Origin: JBAZMA01 sp041649995 | Lineage (GTDB): Bacteria; Omnitrophota; Gorgyraeia; Velamenicoccales; Velamenicoccaceae | DNA: 64,000 bases | Assembly: GCA_041649995.1 (NCBI GenBank) | Contig: JBAZMA010000009.1 | Coordinates: 1-64,000 of the forward strand | Direction of reading: 5' to 3' | Part shown: one piece after another, positions 22,820-31,010 of the stretch | How the letters are laid out: the number at the start of each line of letters is the position of its first letter | Position numbering within the stretch: position 1 is the first letter of the stretch | The notes under the pieces: generated by a model | Database searches by the model: none | Seen by the model: the letters and a program-made list of their open reading frames with translations, nothing else | What the model was told of the DNA's origin: nothing | Position numbers and translations under genes: made by a program

Positions 22820-25540
22820 CTATGAACACGCCTCTCTGTTGATCGGATAGTGTTTCCTGCAGGCCAGATATTTCCAGAGCTCCATACCCCAAAAGGTCAG
22901 CGAAGAAAGGATGATCACGAAAAGCCAGTCGAATAAGGCCAGGGGCACGGTCTTGAAAACACGCTGCAGAAAAGGCACGTAAACAACAGCCATCAGCATC
23001 GCGAAAGAAACAAAAACCGCAAGGATCAGATTTTTGTTGGTCAGAAAACCGATTTTGAAAAGAGAATCCTTCATGTTTCGGCAGTTGAAGGCGTGAAAAA
23101 GCTGGCTGCAGCCCAGAACGATAAAAGCCGCTGTCCGGGCCCGCTCCACGCTTTCTTTTTCGACGAACAGAACGAACAAAAAGGCGGCAAGGCTGCTCAA
23201 GGCGATAAAAGACCCTTGCAGAAGCATCAGAAGCGCCATCGGCCTCGTGACCACCCGCTCGCCGGTTTTCCTCGGAGGCCTTTTCATAATGCCCGGGCTG
23301 ATGGGATCAACGCCCAACGCCAGGGCGGGGATGCCGTCGGTGACCAGATTGATCCATAAAATATGGATCGCCAGAAGCGGGGCGGGCAGCGCCAGCAGGG
23401 AAGCGACAAACATCAAAAGGATCTCACCGGCGTTGCAAGACAAAAGATAATGGACGAATTTTTTGATATTGTCATAGATGCCCCTGCCCTCTTCAACGGC
23501 GGAAACAATGGAGGCGAAATTATCGTCCGTCACAACCATGTCCGAGACTTCCTTGGTCACATCCGTGCCGGTGATCCCCATGGCCACGCCGATATCGGCT
23601 TCCTTGACCGCGGGCGCGTCGTTGACCCCGTCGCCGGTCATGGCCACGATATCGCCGTGCCGGCGCCACGCCTTGACAACCCTAAGCTTATGTTCGGGCG
23701 ATACACGGGCATAAACCGAAATATTCCGGACCTTGGCGAAAAACTCTTCATCGCTCAAGCGGTCCAATTCCTGCGCCGTCAGCGCCTGAGAATCACCTTC
23801 GAATATTTTCAAAGCCTTGGCGATGGCCACAGCGGTCTGAATATGGTCGCCTGTGATCATGACGGTCTTGATCCCGGCCGTCTTGCATTCCTGGATCGCC
23901 GCCCTGACCTCTTCCCGCGGTGGATCAATCATGGCCACCAGACCGACAAAAATGAGATTTTGCTCGACATCAGAAGCCTCGTACTTATCCCTGCGCTCTA
24001 AATCCCTGTAGGCGACAGCAAGCACCCTCATGGCCTGGCCGGCCAGCTCGTCATTGATTTGGCGGATTTTGACCCTGTCCTGTTCGGTCAATCCCTTGAC
24101 CTCTCCGTTTTCCTCGAATAAAGAGCAATCATCGACCAGCACGTCCGGCGCGCCTTTGACAAAAGCGGTGATGCCCGGGCCGCGCTTTCGCAGAATCGTC
24201 ATTTTCTTGCGCACAGGGTCAAAAGGGATCTCGTCGGCGAAAGGAAATTCCTCCTCCAGCCTTTCTTTCCACAGTCCGCCTTTGGCGGCGGCTGTCAACA
24301 GGGCCCCTTCCGTGGGATCTCCAAAAATCCGGAAATGCCCCTCATCCTGCCTCAATTGCGCGCCGTTGCATAACACAGCGCATTGCAGGACCTTTCGCAG
24401 ACCTCCATCCTCCTCTGGCGTGAGCGGACGGTCTGCCTGGAAAAATCCTCCCTTGGGCTCATACCCGATGCCTGTCACGTCAAAATATTTCCCTCCCGAA
24501 AAGATCTTCTGGACCGTCATCTCATTCTTCGTCAGGGTCCCTGTCTTGTCTGAACAGATCACCGTGGCGCTGCCTAAGGTCTCCACAGAGGGCAATTTCC
24601 TGATCAAGGCGTGCCGCTTGACCATTCTGTTGACGCCCAAAGCCAGGGCGATCGTCACAACAGCAGGCAGGCCTTCAGGGATGGCGGCCACAGCCAGGCT
24701 CACAGCCGTCAAAAACACCTCGGCAAAATTACGGCCGCGCAGCCATTCCATGACAAAGATTACGGCCACCAGGATAAAACACAGATAAACAATCCACTTG
24801 CCGAATTCCTCAAGTTTTTTCTGCAGGGGCGTCGTCTCTCTTTCAATCGACTGCACTGCGCGGGCGATCTTGCCGAGTTCTGTCCGCATCCCTGTTTCCA
24901 CGATGACTGCCCTGGCTTTCCCCTCAGCCACGGCCGTGCCCATATAGACCATATTGGCCCTGTCGCCTAAAGGTATTTCGGATTCCTGCAACGCGTGGGA
25001 GGTCTTGGCAGCCGGCGTGGATTCCCCGGTCAGGCTGGCCTCGAGAACGCTGAAATTCGCGCTCGTCCAGACCAGGCGGCTGTCCGCAGGGATCATATCC
25101 CCTGATTCCAGCTCAATAAGGTCTCCGGGAACCAGGGCTAAAGAGGCCAGCGTTTTCGTTTCGCCGCCCCGAATGACCTTTGAGGAAGGGCTGGATAATT
25201 TCTTTAAGGCGGCCAGGGATTTCTCCGCCCTGTATTCCTGGACAAAACCCATGATTGCGTTCAGGATCACGATGGCCAGGATGGCGAAGGCGTCCACCCA
25301 TTCGCGCAAGAAACCCGACACCAGCGCCGCGCCGACCAGGACCCAGATGATAAAATCGCGGAACTGATCCAAAAAGATCTCAACAGGCCTGATGGCCTGT
25401 TTTTCCGATAATTGATTGGGTCCGAATTTTTCGAACTGGAGTTTGGCGGCTTGTTCCGAGAGGCCTGAGGACAGGGAAGTCCCCAGGGATAAAGCGACGT
25501 TTTCCTTGTCCTGCTGCCAGTAAGGGGCGGAGTTCGTCAT
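22820..25540 (-). CDS. P-type cation-transporting ATPase (P2A, Ca2+-like)
   Basis: ATG at 25540 gives 906 residues; the longer frame to 25633 runs through repeat and tRNA-remnant DNA and is rejected. The order is as in P2 ATPases: N-terminal cation-ATPase domain, LDQFRDFIIWVLVGAALVSGF helices, and the actuator loop EASLTGESTPA. Then come AAIPEGLPAVVTIALALG (M4, ion-binding PEGLP), VICSDKTGTLTKNEM (phosphorylated Asp) and MITGDHIQTAVAIAKAL. MTGDGVNDAPAVKEADIGVAMG completes the hinge, and NAGEILLMFVASLLALPAPLLAIHILWINLVTDGIPALALG closes the core. The ion is probably Ca2+, but related Mn2+ or Na+ pumps cannot be excluded. Confidence 0.9.
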   Translation of the reverse strand: MTNSAPYWQQDKENVALSLGTSLSSGLSEQAAKLQFEKFGPNQLSEKQAIRPVEIFLDQFRDFIIWVLVGAALVSGFLREWVDAFAILAIVILNAIMGFVQEYRAEKSLAALKKLSSPSSKVIRGGETKTLASLALVPGDLIELESGDMIPADSRLVWTSANFSVLEASLTGESTPAAKTSHALQESEIPLGDRANMVYMGTAVAEGKARAVIVETGMRTELGKIARAVQSIERETTPLQKKLEEFGKWIVYLCFILVAVIFVMEWLRGRNFAEVFLTAVSLAVAAIPEGLPAVVTIALALGVNRMVKRHALIRKLPSVETLGSATVICSDKTGTLTKNEMTVQKIFSGGKYFDVTGIGYEPKGGFFQADRPLTPEEDGGLRKVLQCAVLCNGAQLRQDEGHFRIFGDPTEGALLTAAAKGGLWKERLEEEFPFADEIPFDPVRKKMTILRKRGPGITAFVKGAPDVLVDDCSLFEENGEVKGLTEQDRVKIRQINDELAGQAMRVLAVAYRDLERRDKYEASDVEQNLIFVGLVAMIDPPREEVRAAIQECKTAGIKTVMITGDHIQTAVAIAKALKIFEGDSQALTAQELDRLSDEEFFAKVRNISVYARVSPEHKLRVVKAWRRHGDIVAMTGDGVNDAPAVKEADIGVAMGITGTDVTKEVSDMVVTDDNFASIVSAVEEGRGIYDNIKKFVHYLLSCNAGEILLMFVASLLALPAPLLAIHILWINLVTDGIPALALGVDPISPGIMKRPPRKTGERVVTRPMALLMLLQGSFIALSSLAAFLFVLFVEKESVERARTAAFIVLGCSQLFHAFNCRNMKDSLFKIGFLTNKNLILAVFVSFAMLMAVVYVPFLQRVFKTVPLALFDWLFVIILSSLTFWGMELWKYLACRKHYPINREACS

Positions 25541-25573
25541 GATCGTTTTAGGTCGGCTGTTTTGATAAGCGAA

Positions 25574-25598
25574 AAAAAATGCCCCCGGCAAGGCTCGG
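25574..25598. repeat. 25-bp direct repeat of the tRNA-Arg 3' end, distal copy
   Basis: This 25-bp sequence is identical to 25752-25776. On the minus strand it reproduces the last 17 nt of the tRNA (part of the T-loop, the T-stem 3' strand and the acceptor 3' strand), the discriminator A and the following T run. Nothing of the rest of the tRNA is present here. Confidence 0.8.
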
Positions 25599-25712
25599 CT
25601 ACTACGCTCGCAGAACTCGCTGCGTAGCCTCACCTCGCTCGCTGACGGCCAGAGGCCTTTTCCTCCCTATTCGCTCGGCGCTTGCTCGCTTCCCCCGAAC
25701 CTTAATACAAGA

Positions 25713-25728
25713 TTACGGGGTCCCGTAA
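25713..25728. other. Inverted repeat TTACGGG-GT-CCCGTAA
   Basis: A perfect 7-bp inverted repeat with a 2-nt centre lies about 30 nt beyond the tRNA 3' end. Together with the T run right after the tRNA it may take part in ending tRNA transcription. The role is uncertain. Confidence 0.4.
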
Positions 25729-25751
25729 ACCGGGAGAGCCTTGTAGAAAAT

Positions 25752-25776
25752 AAAAAAATGCCCCCGGCAAGGCTCG
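25752..25776. repeat. 25-bp direct repeat, tRNA copy
   Basis: The copy inside the functional tRNA-Arg gene: part of the T-loop, the 3' half of the T-stem, the acceptor 3' strand and the trailing T run. The distance to the distal copy is 178 nt. The arrangement resembles attL/attR cores left by integration at a tRNA 3' end, but only 153 bp lie between them and no integrase is present. Confidence 0.8.
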
Positions 25777-25832
25777 AACTTGCCACACCAGGTTTAGGAA
25801 ACCTGTGCTCTATCCAGATGAGCTACGGGGGC
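25760..25832 (-). tRNA. tRNA-Arg (anticodon CCT)
   Basis: The minus strand folds as a canonical tRNA. The 7-bp acceptor is GCCCCCG/CGGGGGC, the D-arm GCTC-ATCTGGATA-GAGC and the anticodon arm CAGGT-TTCCTAA-ACCTG with anticodon CCT. A 5-nt variable loop follows, then the T-arm GCAAG-TTCGAGC-CTTGC. The discriminator base is A (25759) and CCA is not encoded. It reads the AGG codon. A run of seven T follows the 3' end. It lies 55 nt after the apt stop and may be co-transcribed with that chain. Confidence 0.95.
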
Positions 25833-25887
25833 GATATGAAAGTCAGAAAATTTTAATCTTTATCGGAAGAATAGCGATCGCCTCATG

Positions 25888-26406
25888 CTAATACTGGATC
25901 AGGGAATAGACGGGGTAACCCTTGAGCTTTTCCCTGCCTTTCAAATCGCAGAGTTCGATCAGGAAGATGATACCGGCGATCCTGGATTTCAACTGCCCTG
26001 TCATCCGGCATACCGCCGACGCTGTTCCTCCGGTCGCAAGCAAATCATCCACGATCAGGACCTTGGAGGAAGGCTTCAATGCGTCTTTATGCATCTGGAG
26101 ACAGTCCGTGCCGTATTCCAGGGCGTATTCGGCCTGGATCGTTTCTGCGGGCAGCTTGCCTTTTTTGCGCACAGGGATAAACCCGGCGCCCAGTTTATAC
26201 GCCAGGGCGGCTCCAAAAATAAAACCGCGGGATTCAATAGAAACGACGTAATCGATCTTTTTGCCTTTGACCATTTTCGCCAGGCTATCGATGGATTTCT
26301 TGAAAGCGACCCTGTCCTTCAGGAGCGTGGTGATGTCGCGGAAGAGAATGCCCTGTTTGGGAAAATCAGGAATGCTGCGGATGTAGTTTTCCAAATCTTT
26401 TGCCAT
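25888..26406 (-). CDS. apt: Adenine phosphoribosyltransferase
   Basis: 172 residues, the normal length. The signatures are LENYIRSIPDFPKQGILFRDITTLLKD at the N-terminus, IESRGFIFGAALAYKLGAGFIPVRKKGKLP, EYGTDCLQMHKDAL and the PRPP loop VLIVDDLLATGGTASAV. It salvages adenine to AMP using PRPP. SD AGGGAGGGG lies before ATG 26406. It is the last protein gene of a chain glyS-ppdK-sigma-LacI-type sensor-apt, 28 nt after the sensor gene. Confidence 0.95.
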   Translation of the reverse strand: MAKDLENYIRSIPDFPKQGILFRDITTLLKDRVAFKKSIDSLAKMVKGKKIDYVVSIESRGFIFGAALAYKLGAGFIPVRKKGKLPAETIQAEYALEYGTDCLQMHKDALKPSSKVLIVDDLLATGGTASAVCRMTGQLKSRIAGIIFLIELCDLKGREKLKGYPVYSLIQY

Positions 26407-26434
26407 GAGCCCCTCCCTCTTGCTTCGGATTCCA

Positions 26435-27286
26435 TCACTGTTTATTCAGGACCAGGGTCGATTCCCGCTTGACCAGCTTGGCCGGCAAAACAACCTTGAC
26501 CGGCTGCCGCTCCCGTTCCAGGACAATCTGGTTCAGTTTTTCCAAAGCCAGCCGCCCCATCTCCACGATAGGCTGAGAAACCGTCGTCAGGCGGACCTGG
26601 CTGTAACCGGCGATGGGATTGTCGTCAAATCCGACCAGGGAAAGGTCCCAGGGGATCCGGATGCCCTCGCTGCGGGCTTCATCGATGACTTCCAGGGCCA
26701 TGACGTCGCTGGCGGCAAACACGGCCGAAGGCCTGTCTTCGAGGTTTAAAAGAGAACGCGCCGCGGCCCTGGCCGGTGTCCTTAAGAAAAATCCCTCCTG
26801 GATATAAGTCCTGGGGACGGAAAGTCCGTATTTGGCCATTGCCTGTTTGTATCCCTCCAGCCTCGCCTCGCCGGCCTGCGTATTAAGATCCCCGGCCACG
26901 CAGGCGATCTTCGTGTGGCCCAGCTTAACGAGATATTCAACGACGTCCATGGCCGCCTTCCTGTTGTCGATGGCGATGCAATTGATATCCTCGCTGAAAT
27001 AATTGTTCATGACGATATAGGGAATGCCCGTTTTCATGAACTCCAGGAGTTGTTTCTTGTCGCCGTCAATATCGGCGAAAATGACGCCCTTGACATATCC
27101 GGCGCGGAAGGACTCGCTGTTGACCCAGTCCATGTGTTTGTGGCGTTCCGTAATATGGATAAGGATGTCAGCCTTGAGCCTGCTGGCTGCCGCTGTCACG
27201 CCTTTGATGACCTCGGAAGCGAAAAACGAATGAAACACATCTTCAAAACGGGGAATGACCAGCGTATAAAATTTTGAGTCGGCCAT
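26435..27286 (-). CDS. LacI-type sugar-sensor domain protein lacking the HTH
   Basis: The 283 residues match only the periplasmic-binding-protein-like sensor of LacI/GalR regulators: FYTLVIPRFEDVFHSFFASEVIKGV, AGYVKGVIFADIDGD, GIPYIVMNNYF, VEYLVKLGHTKIACVAGDL, EARLEGYKQAMAKYGL, PSAVFAASDVMALEVIDEARSEGIRIP, LVGFDDNPIAGYSQVRLTTVSQP. The usual 55-residue N-terminal helix-turn-helix and hinge are missing. No signal peptide replaces them, so it is not a transport-binding protein. ATG at 27286 follows the sigma-factor TAA after a single nucleotide, in the shifted frame. A ligand-dependent partner of the sigma factor is a natural hypothesis; no direct evidence exists. Confidence 0.85.
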   Translation of the reverse strand: MADSKFYTLVIPRFEDVFHSFFASEVIKGVTAAASRLKADILIHITERHKHMDWVNSESFRAGYVKGVIFADIDGDKKQLLEFMKTGIPYIVMNNYFSEDINCIAIDNRKAAMDVVEYLVKLGHTKIACVAGDLNTQAGEARLEGYKQAMAKYGLSVPRTYIQEGFFLRTPARAAARSLLNLEDRPSAVFAASDVMALEVIDEARSEGIRIPWDLSLVGFDDNPIAGYSQVRLTTVSQPIVEMGRLALEKLNQIVLERERQPVKVVLPAKLVKRESTLVLNKQ

Positions 27287-27287
27287 A

Positions 27288-28106
27288 TTACGTCATCGTC
27301 TCCTTGTCTTGACCCGCCACGAATTTTTTGAGTTTTTTCAGGGCGTTCTCTTCGATTTGACGGACGCGCTCGCGCGAAACGCCTAAATGCTCGGACACTT
27401 CCGCCAGGGTATAGATCTTGCCGTCCTTCAAACCGAACCGCAGGTCCAAAACATCCCTTTCCCGTTCATTGATCGCCCCCATCATATCCTGCAGCCGCTC
27501 CTTATTGAAGAACTGATCGATCTCCTTGTCAGGGGACTCAGCGGATTTATCCTCGATGAGATCGATTATCTCGTTGCCACCTTCTTCATCGATGGGAGCG
27601 TCCAAAGACGAGGTTTTGGCGATGTAACCCCGGATCTTGGTGATTTTCTCGGTGGTGGTCTTCATGCTTTTGGCCACTTCCGTATCCGACGGGACTCTTT
27701 TGAGCTTACCCATGAGCCGCTCATTGGTCTTTTTATATTTGGCCAGGAGTTCATTGACATAAACAGGGATCCGGATGGTCCGGGACTGATCGAAGACGGA
27801 ACGCGTGATACTCTGCCTGATCCACCAGGCCGCGTATGTGGAAAAACGAAACCCCCTGTTAGGGTCGAATTTTTCCACAGCCTTCATCAACCCCATGTTC
27901 CCTTCTTCAATAAGGTCCATCATCGGAATACCCAGATAGATGTATTTCTTCGCGATGTTAATGACCAGGCGCAGATTGGAACGGATCATCCTGTCCCTGG
28001 AGGCCTTGTCGCCCTTCCTGGCTTTGCGCGAAAGCTCGATCTCCTCTTTGGCGGTCAAAAGAGGGATCTTCCGGATTTCCCTGATATAGGCTTTGATATT
28101 TTCCAT
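27288..28106 (-). CDS. Sigma-70-family RNA polymerase sigma factor (RpoD/RpoS-like, short)
   Basis: Regions 1.2 to 4.2 are complete: MENIKAYIREIRKIPLLTAKEEIELSRKA (1.2), NLRLVINIAKKYIYLGIPMMDLIEEGNMGLMKAVEKFDPNRGFRFSTYAAWWIRQSITR (2.1-2.4), region 3 including VNELLAKYKK, and RERDVLDLRFGL...TLAEVSEHLGVSRERVRQIEENALKKLK (4.1-4.2). The acidic region 1.1 of housekeeping sigma is absent. From ATG 28106 the length is 272 residues; a TTG start at 28169 would add 21. A stable hairpin covers the segment between these two starts. It sits 14 nt (TTG) or 77 nt (ATG) after ppdK. It is an alternative group 2-type sigma rather than the only housekeeping one, but that is inference. Confidence 0.88.
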   Translation of the reverse strand: MENIKAYIREIRKIPLLTAKEEIELSRKARKGDKASRDRMIRSNLRLVINIAKKYIYLGIPMMDLIEEGNMGLMKAVEKFDPNRGFRFSTYAAWWIRQSITRSVFDQSRTIRIPVYVNELLAKYKKTNERLMGKLKRVPSDTEVAKSMKTTTEKITKIRGYIAKTSSLDAPIDEEGGNEIIDLIEDKSAESPDKEIDQFFNKERLQDMMGAINERERDVLDLRFGLKDGKIYTLAEVSEHLGVSRERVRQIEENALKKLKKFVAGQDKETMT

Positions 28107-28113
28107 TTTATGA

Positions 28114-28161
28114 GCGCACAACTTAGGGAGTCGATGCGAAGACGACATAAGTTGTTTGCGC
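28114..28161 (-). promoter_or_regulatory. Hairpin in front of the sigma-factor ATG
   Basis: The arms GCGCACAACTTA (28114-28125, plus strand) and TAAGTTGTTTGCGC (28148-28161) pair over 12 bp with a 2-nt bulge. An inner GTCG/CGAC stem closes a 9-nt loop. The structure ends 8 nt before the ATG at 28106 and would mask the initiation region; no SD is visible outside it. It could act as a thermosensor or attenuate translation, or be coding sequence if the TTG start is used. Confidence 0.45.
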
Positions 28162-28183
28162 GAGGCCAATTCAGCTCTACAAA

Positions 28184-30949
28184 TTAAGAATGCTTGCGCT
28201 TCTTAATTTTTGGCTTCACTTGATTCTCCAATACCGCCCTGGCCGCTGCCAGCCGCGCGATCGGCACGCGGAACGGCGAGCAGGACACATAGTTCATTCC
28301 CGCGCGATAGCAGAAATCGATGGAACGCGGATCTCCGCCGTGTTCGCCGCAAATGCCGACCTTGAGGTTCTTGTTCGTCTTGCGTCCGCGGTTAATGCCG
28401 GTCCTGATCAACTCTCCCACGCCTTCCTGATCGATGGTCTGGAAAGGATCGTCCGCCAGGATCCCCTTCTGAATGTAATCCTGAAGGAAAGCCCCGATGT
28501 CATCACGGGAAAATCCGAACGTCATCTGGGTCAGGTCGTTTGTCCCGAAGGAGAAGAACGAGGCGACCTCGGCGATCTTGTCGGCGACAAGAGCCGCGCG
28601 CGGGATCTCGATCATGGTTCCGAACATGTGATCGATCTTTTTGAGACCGAATTTCTCAAGCACCTGCGCGTACACCTTTTTGGCGATATTCAGCTGATCC
28701 GTCAATTCCTGGACCGTGCTGACAACCGGGATCATGATCTCCGGAAACACCTTCTTGCCGCTCTTTATGATTTCCGCGGACGCTTCCAGGATCGCCCGGA
28801 TCTGCATTTCGCTGACTTCAGGGTACGTCACGCCGAGACGGACGCCGCGATGCCCCATCATGGGGTTGGACTCTGCCAGCCCGTCGGCCCTCTTGGTCAG
28901 TTCTTCCATCGAGATATTCAGGCTCTTGGCCAGATTATCCCTCTGCTCCTGCTGATGAGGCACGAATTCATGCAAAGGCGGATCCAGAAGACGGATCGTC
29001 ACAGGAAAACCATCCATGGCTTCCAGGGTCGCCTTGATGTCGCTTTTCACATGCGGAAACAGCTCATTCACCGCGTTCTGTCTTTCCTGCAGATTCCCGG
29101 ACATGATCATTTTGCGCAGCTTGAACAGCGGCTCTTCAGAACCTTTCCCGTAAAACATATGCTCCGTCCTGAACAACCCGATGCCTTCGGCTCCGAAACG
29201 ACGGGCTTTACGCGCGTCATCAGGCGTATCGGCATTCGTGCGGATCTTCATCGTACGGATCGAATCGCAGATCTTGAGGAACGCGTCCAGGATCTCGTTC
29301 TCGGCGGAGGCGTCCATCATCTTCAGCTGACCCTGATACACAAGCCCCTTGGTACCGTTGAGCGTGATCCATTCCCCTTCTTTTAAGACCTGGCCTCCAT
29401 GCACATCGATCTCTTTTTTGGCCAGATTGATCTCAATCGCCGAGCAACCCACGATACAGCACTTGCCCCAACCGCGGGCAACCAGCGCCGCGTGAGAGGT
29501 CATGCCGCCCCTGGCCGTCAGGATCGCGGCCGCGGCCCTCATGCCGTCGATATCTTCGGGGTTCGTCTCTTCACGCACCAGGATGACCTTCTTGCCTTCC
29601 TTGTTCAACCGGATGGCGTCTGCGGAATTAAACACGATCGCGCCGGAAGCGGCCCCCGGGCCGGCGGGAAGTCCCTTGGCCAGAGGTTTATGGATCTTTT
29701 CTTCCTTCGGATCGATGATCGGATGCAGCAATTCGTCAAGCTGGTCAGGAGTCACGCGGCTGACCGCCATTTCTTTGGTGATCAGTTTTTCGCTCACCAT
29801 ATCTGTGGCGATCTTGACGGCGGCGGGCCCGTTGCGTTTGCCGATGCGGCACTGCAGCATGAACAGGCGGCCCTTCTCAATGGTGAATTCAATGTCCTGC
29901 ATATCGCGATAATGCTTTTCCAGGCGCTTCTGAATGCTGTCGAGTTCTTTGTAGACCTGCGGCATCTTGCGCTCCAAGAGTTCCAGGTCCTTGTTATGCT
30001 CACTCTGGGAATACTGGTTGATCGGCGCCGGCGTCCGTGTTCCCGCCACCACGTCTTCTCCCTGAGCGTTCACCAGATACTCTCCGTAAAAAGCCTTGTC
30101 TCCGTTTCCCGGATTGCGCGTAAAGGCGACGCCTGTGGCGCAGTCATTGCCCATGTTGCCGAACACCATGGTCTGCACATTGACGGCCGTTCCCCACTCA
30201 TGCGGGATCTTTTCAATATTACGGTAGGCCACGGCGCGCTTGCCGTTCCAGGAAGAAAACACCGCCCCGATGCCGCCCCACAACTGGTCCATCGGGTCTT
30301 CCGGAAATTCCTTGCCCAGGACGTCTTTGATCTTCTTCTTGAATTCCGCGCAGAGATATTTGAGGTCCGCGACGTTCATGTCCACGTCGTTCTTGTATCC
30401 CTTCTGCTTTTTCAGGGTATCCATCAGCCGTTCCAGCTGGCGGCGGATCCCCATCTCATCCTTAGGCTCGATGCCGGCCGCTTTTTCCATGACGACATCC
30501 GAATACATCATCATAAGCCTGCGGTAGGCGTCATACACGAAGCGGTCATTGCCGCCGGACATCTTGATCAGGCCGGGGATCGTTTTCTCGGTCAGGCCGA
30601 CGTTCAAAACCGTTTCCATCATACCGGGCATGGATTTCCTCGCGCCGGAACGAACCGATACCAAAAGAGGATCGGCCGGATCTCCGAATTTCTTGCCCAT
30701 GATGGCTTCCACTTTCTTCAACGCCTTGGCCACTTCTTCTTTCAGGCCCGCGGGATATTTCTTTTTATTTTTGTAGTAATACACGCAGACTTCGGTCGTG
30801 ATCGTAAAACCCGGAGGCACAGGCAGCCTTAACGCCGGATGGCCCGCCATCTCTGCCAGATTGGCGCCTTTGCCGCCCAGCAGGTTCTTCATGCTCTCGT
30901 TGCCGTCCGCCTTGCCGCCTCCAAAAAAGTAAACATTTTTCTTGCCCAT
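28184..30949 (-). CDS. ppdK: Pyruvate, phosphate dikinase
   Basis: From ATG 30949 the protein is 921 residues, normal for PPDK. The ATP-grasp N-terminus contains KNVYFFGGGKADGNESMKNLLGGKGANLAEM and ARKSMPGMMETVLNVGL. The central swivelling domain has the phosphohistidine loop AILTARGGMTSHAALVARGWGKCC. The C-terminal PEP-binding barrel has GIGLFRTEHMF, MGHRGVRLGVTYPE and FFSFGTNDLTQMTFGFSRDD. It interconverts pyruvate/ATP/Pi and PEP/AMP/PPi, usually a glycolytic or gluconeogenic step in anaerobes. The frame to 31000 adds an unlikely extension. It is 61 nt behind glyS. Confidence 0.95.
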   Translation of the reverse strand: MGKKNVYFFGGGKADGNESMKNLLGGKGANLAEMAGHPALRLPVPPGFTITTEVCVYYYKNKKKYPAGLKEEVAKALKKVEAIMGKKFGDPADPLLVSVRSGARKSMPGMMETVLNVGLTEKTIPGLIKMSGGNDRFVYDAYRRLMMMYSDVVMEKAAGIEPKDEMGIRRQLERLMDTLKKQKGYKNDVDMNVADLKYLCAEFKKKIKDVLGKEFPEDPMDQLWGGIGAVFSSWNGKRAVAYRNIEKIPHEWGTAVNVQTMVFGNMGNDCATGVAFTRNPGNGDKAFYGEYLVNAQGEDVVAGTRTPAPINQYSQSEHNKDLELLERKMPQVYKELDSIQKRLEKHYRDMQDIEFTIEKGRLFMLQCRIGKRNGPAAVKIATDMVSEKLITKEMAVSRVTPDQLDELLHPIIDPKEEKIHKPLAKGLPAGPGAASGAIVFNSADAIRLNKEGKKVILVREETNPEDIDGMRAAAAILTARGGMTSHAALVARGWGKCCIVGCSAIEINLAKKEIDVHGGQVLKEGEWITLNGTKGLVYQGQLKMMDASAENEILDAFLKICDSIRTMKIRTNADTPDDARKARRFGAEGIGLFRTEHMFYGKGSEEPLFKLRKMIMSGNLQERQNAVNELFPHVKSDIKATLEAMDGFPVTIRLLDPPLHEFVPHQQEQRDNLAKSLNISMEELTKRADGLAESNPMMGHRGVRLGVTYPEVSEMQIRAILEASAEIIKSGKKVFPEIMIPVVSTVQELTDQLNIAKKVYAQVLEKFGLKKIDHMFGTMIEIPRAALVADKIAEVASFFSFGTNDLTQMTFGFSRDDIGAFLQDYIQKGILADDPFQTIDQEGVGELIRTGINRGRKTNKNLKVGICGEHGGDPRSIDFCYRAGMNYVSCSPFRVPIARLAAARAVLENQVKPKIKKRKHS

Positions 30950-31010
30950 TGCAACCCTGCTCCTTTCACTGTGTAGGAATATCCCCCATGCGACTGGCAT
31001 GGGCCCATGA

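Noticed and set aside
25541..25633. N-terminal extension of the P-type ATPase
   Set aside because: It would run through the tRNA-like repeat and repetitive GCGAGC DNA; ATG at 25540 gives the standard family N-terminus.
25874..25883. GCGATCGC octamer near the apt stop
   Set aside because: It resembles the cyanobacterial HIP1 octamer but occurs only sporadically (another lies in the porin gene near 19912); treated as chance.
28190..29386. 398-residue open frame opposite ppdK
   Set aside because: It mirrors the GC-rich third positions of ppdK and the protein has no recognisable fold; the minus-strand product is a certain PpdK.
29399..30832. 477-residue open frame opposite ppdK
   Set aside because: Same antisense artefact. 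Its sequence is His/Arg/Asp-rich as expected for a reversed coding strand.
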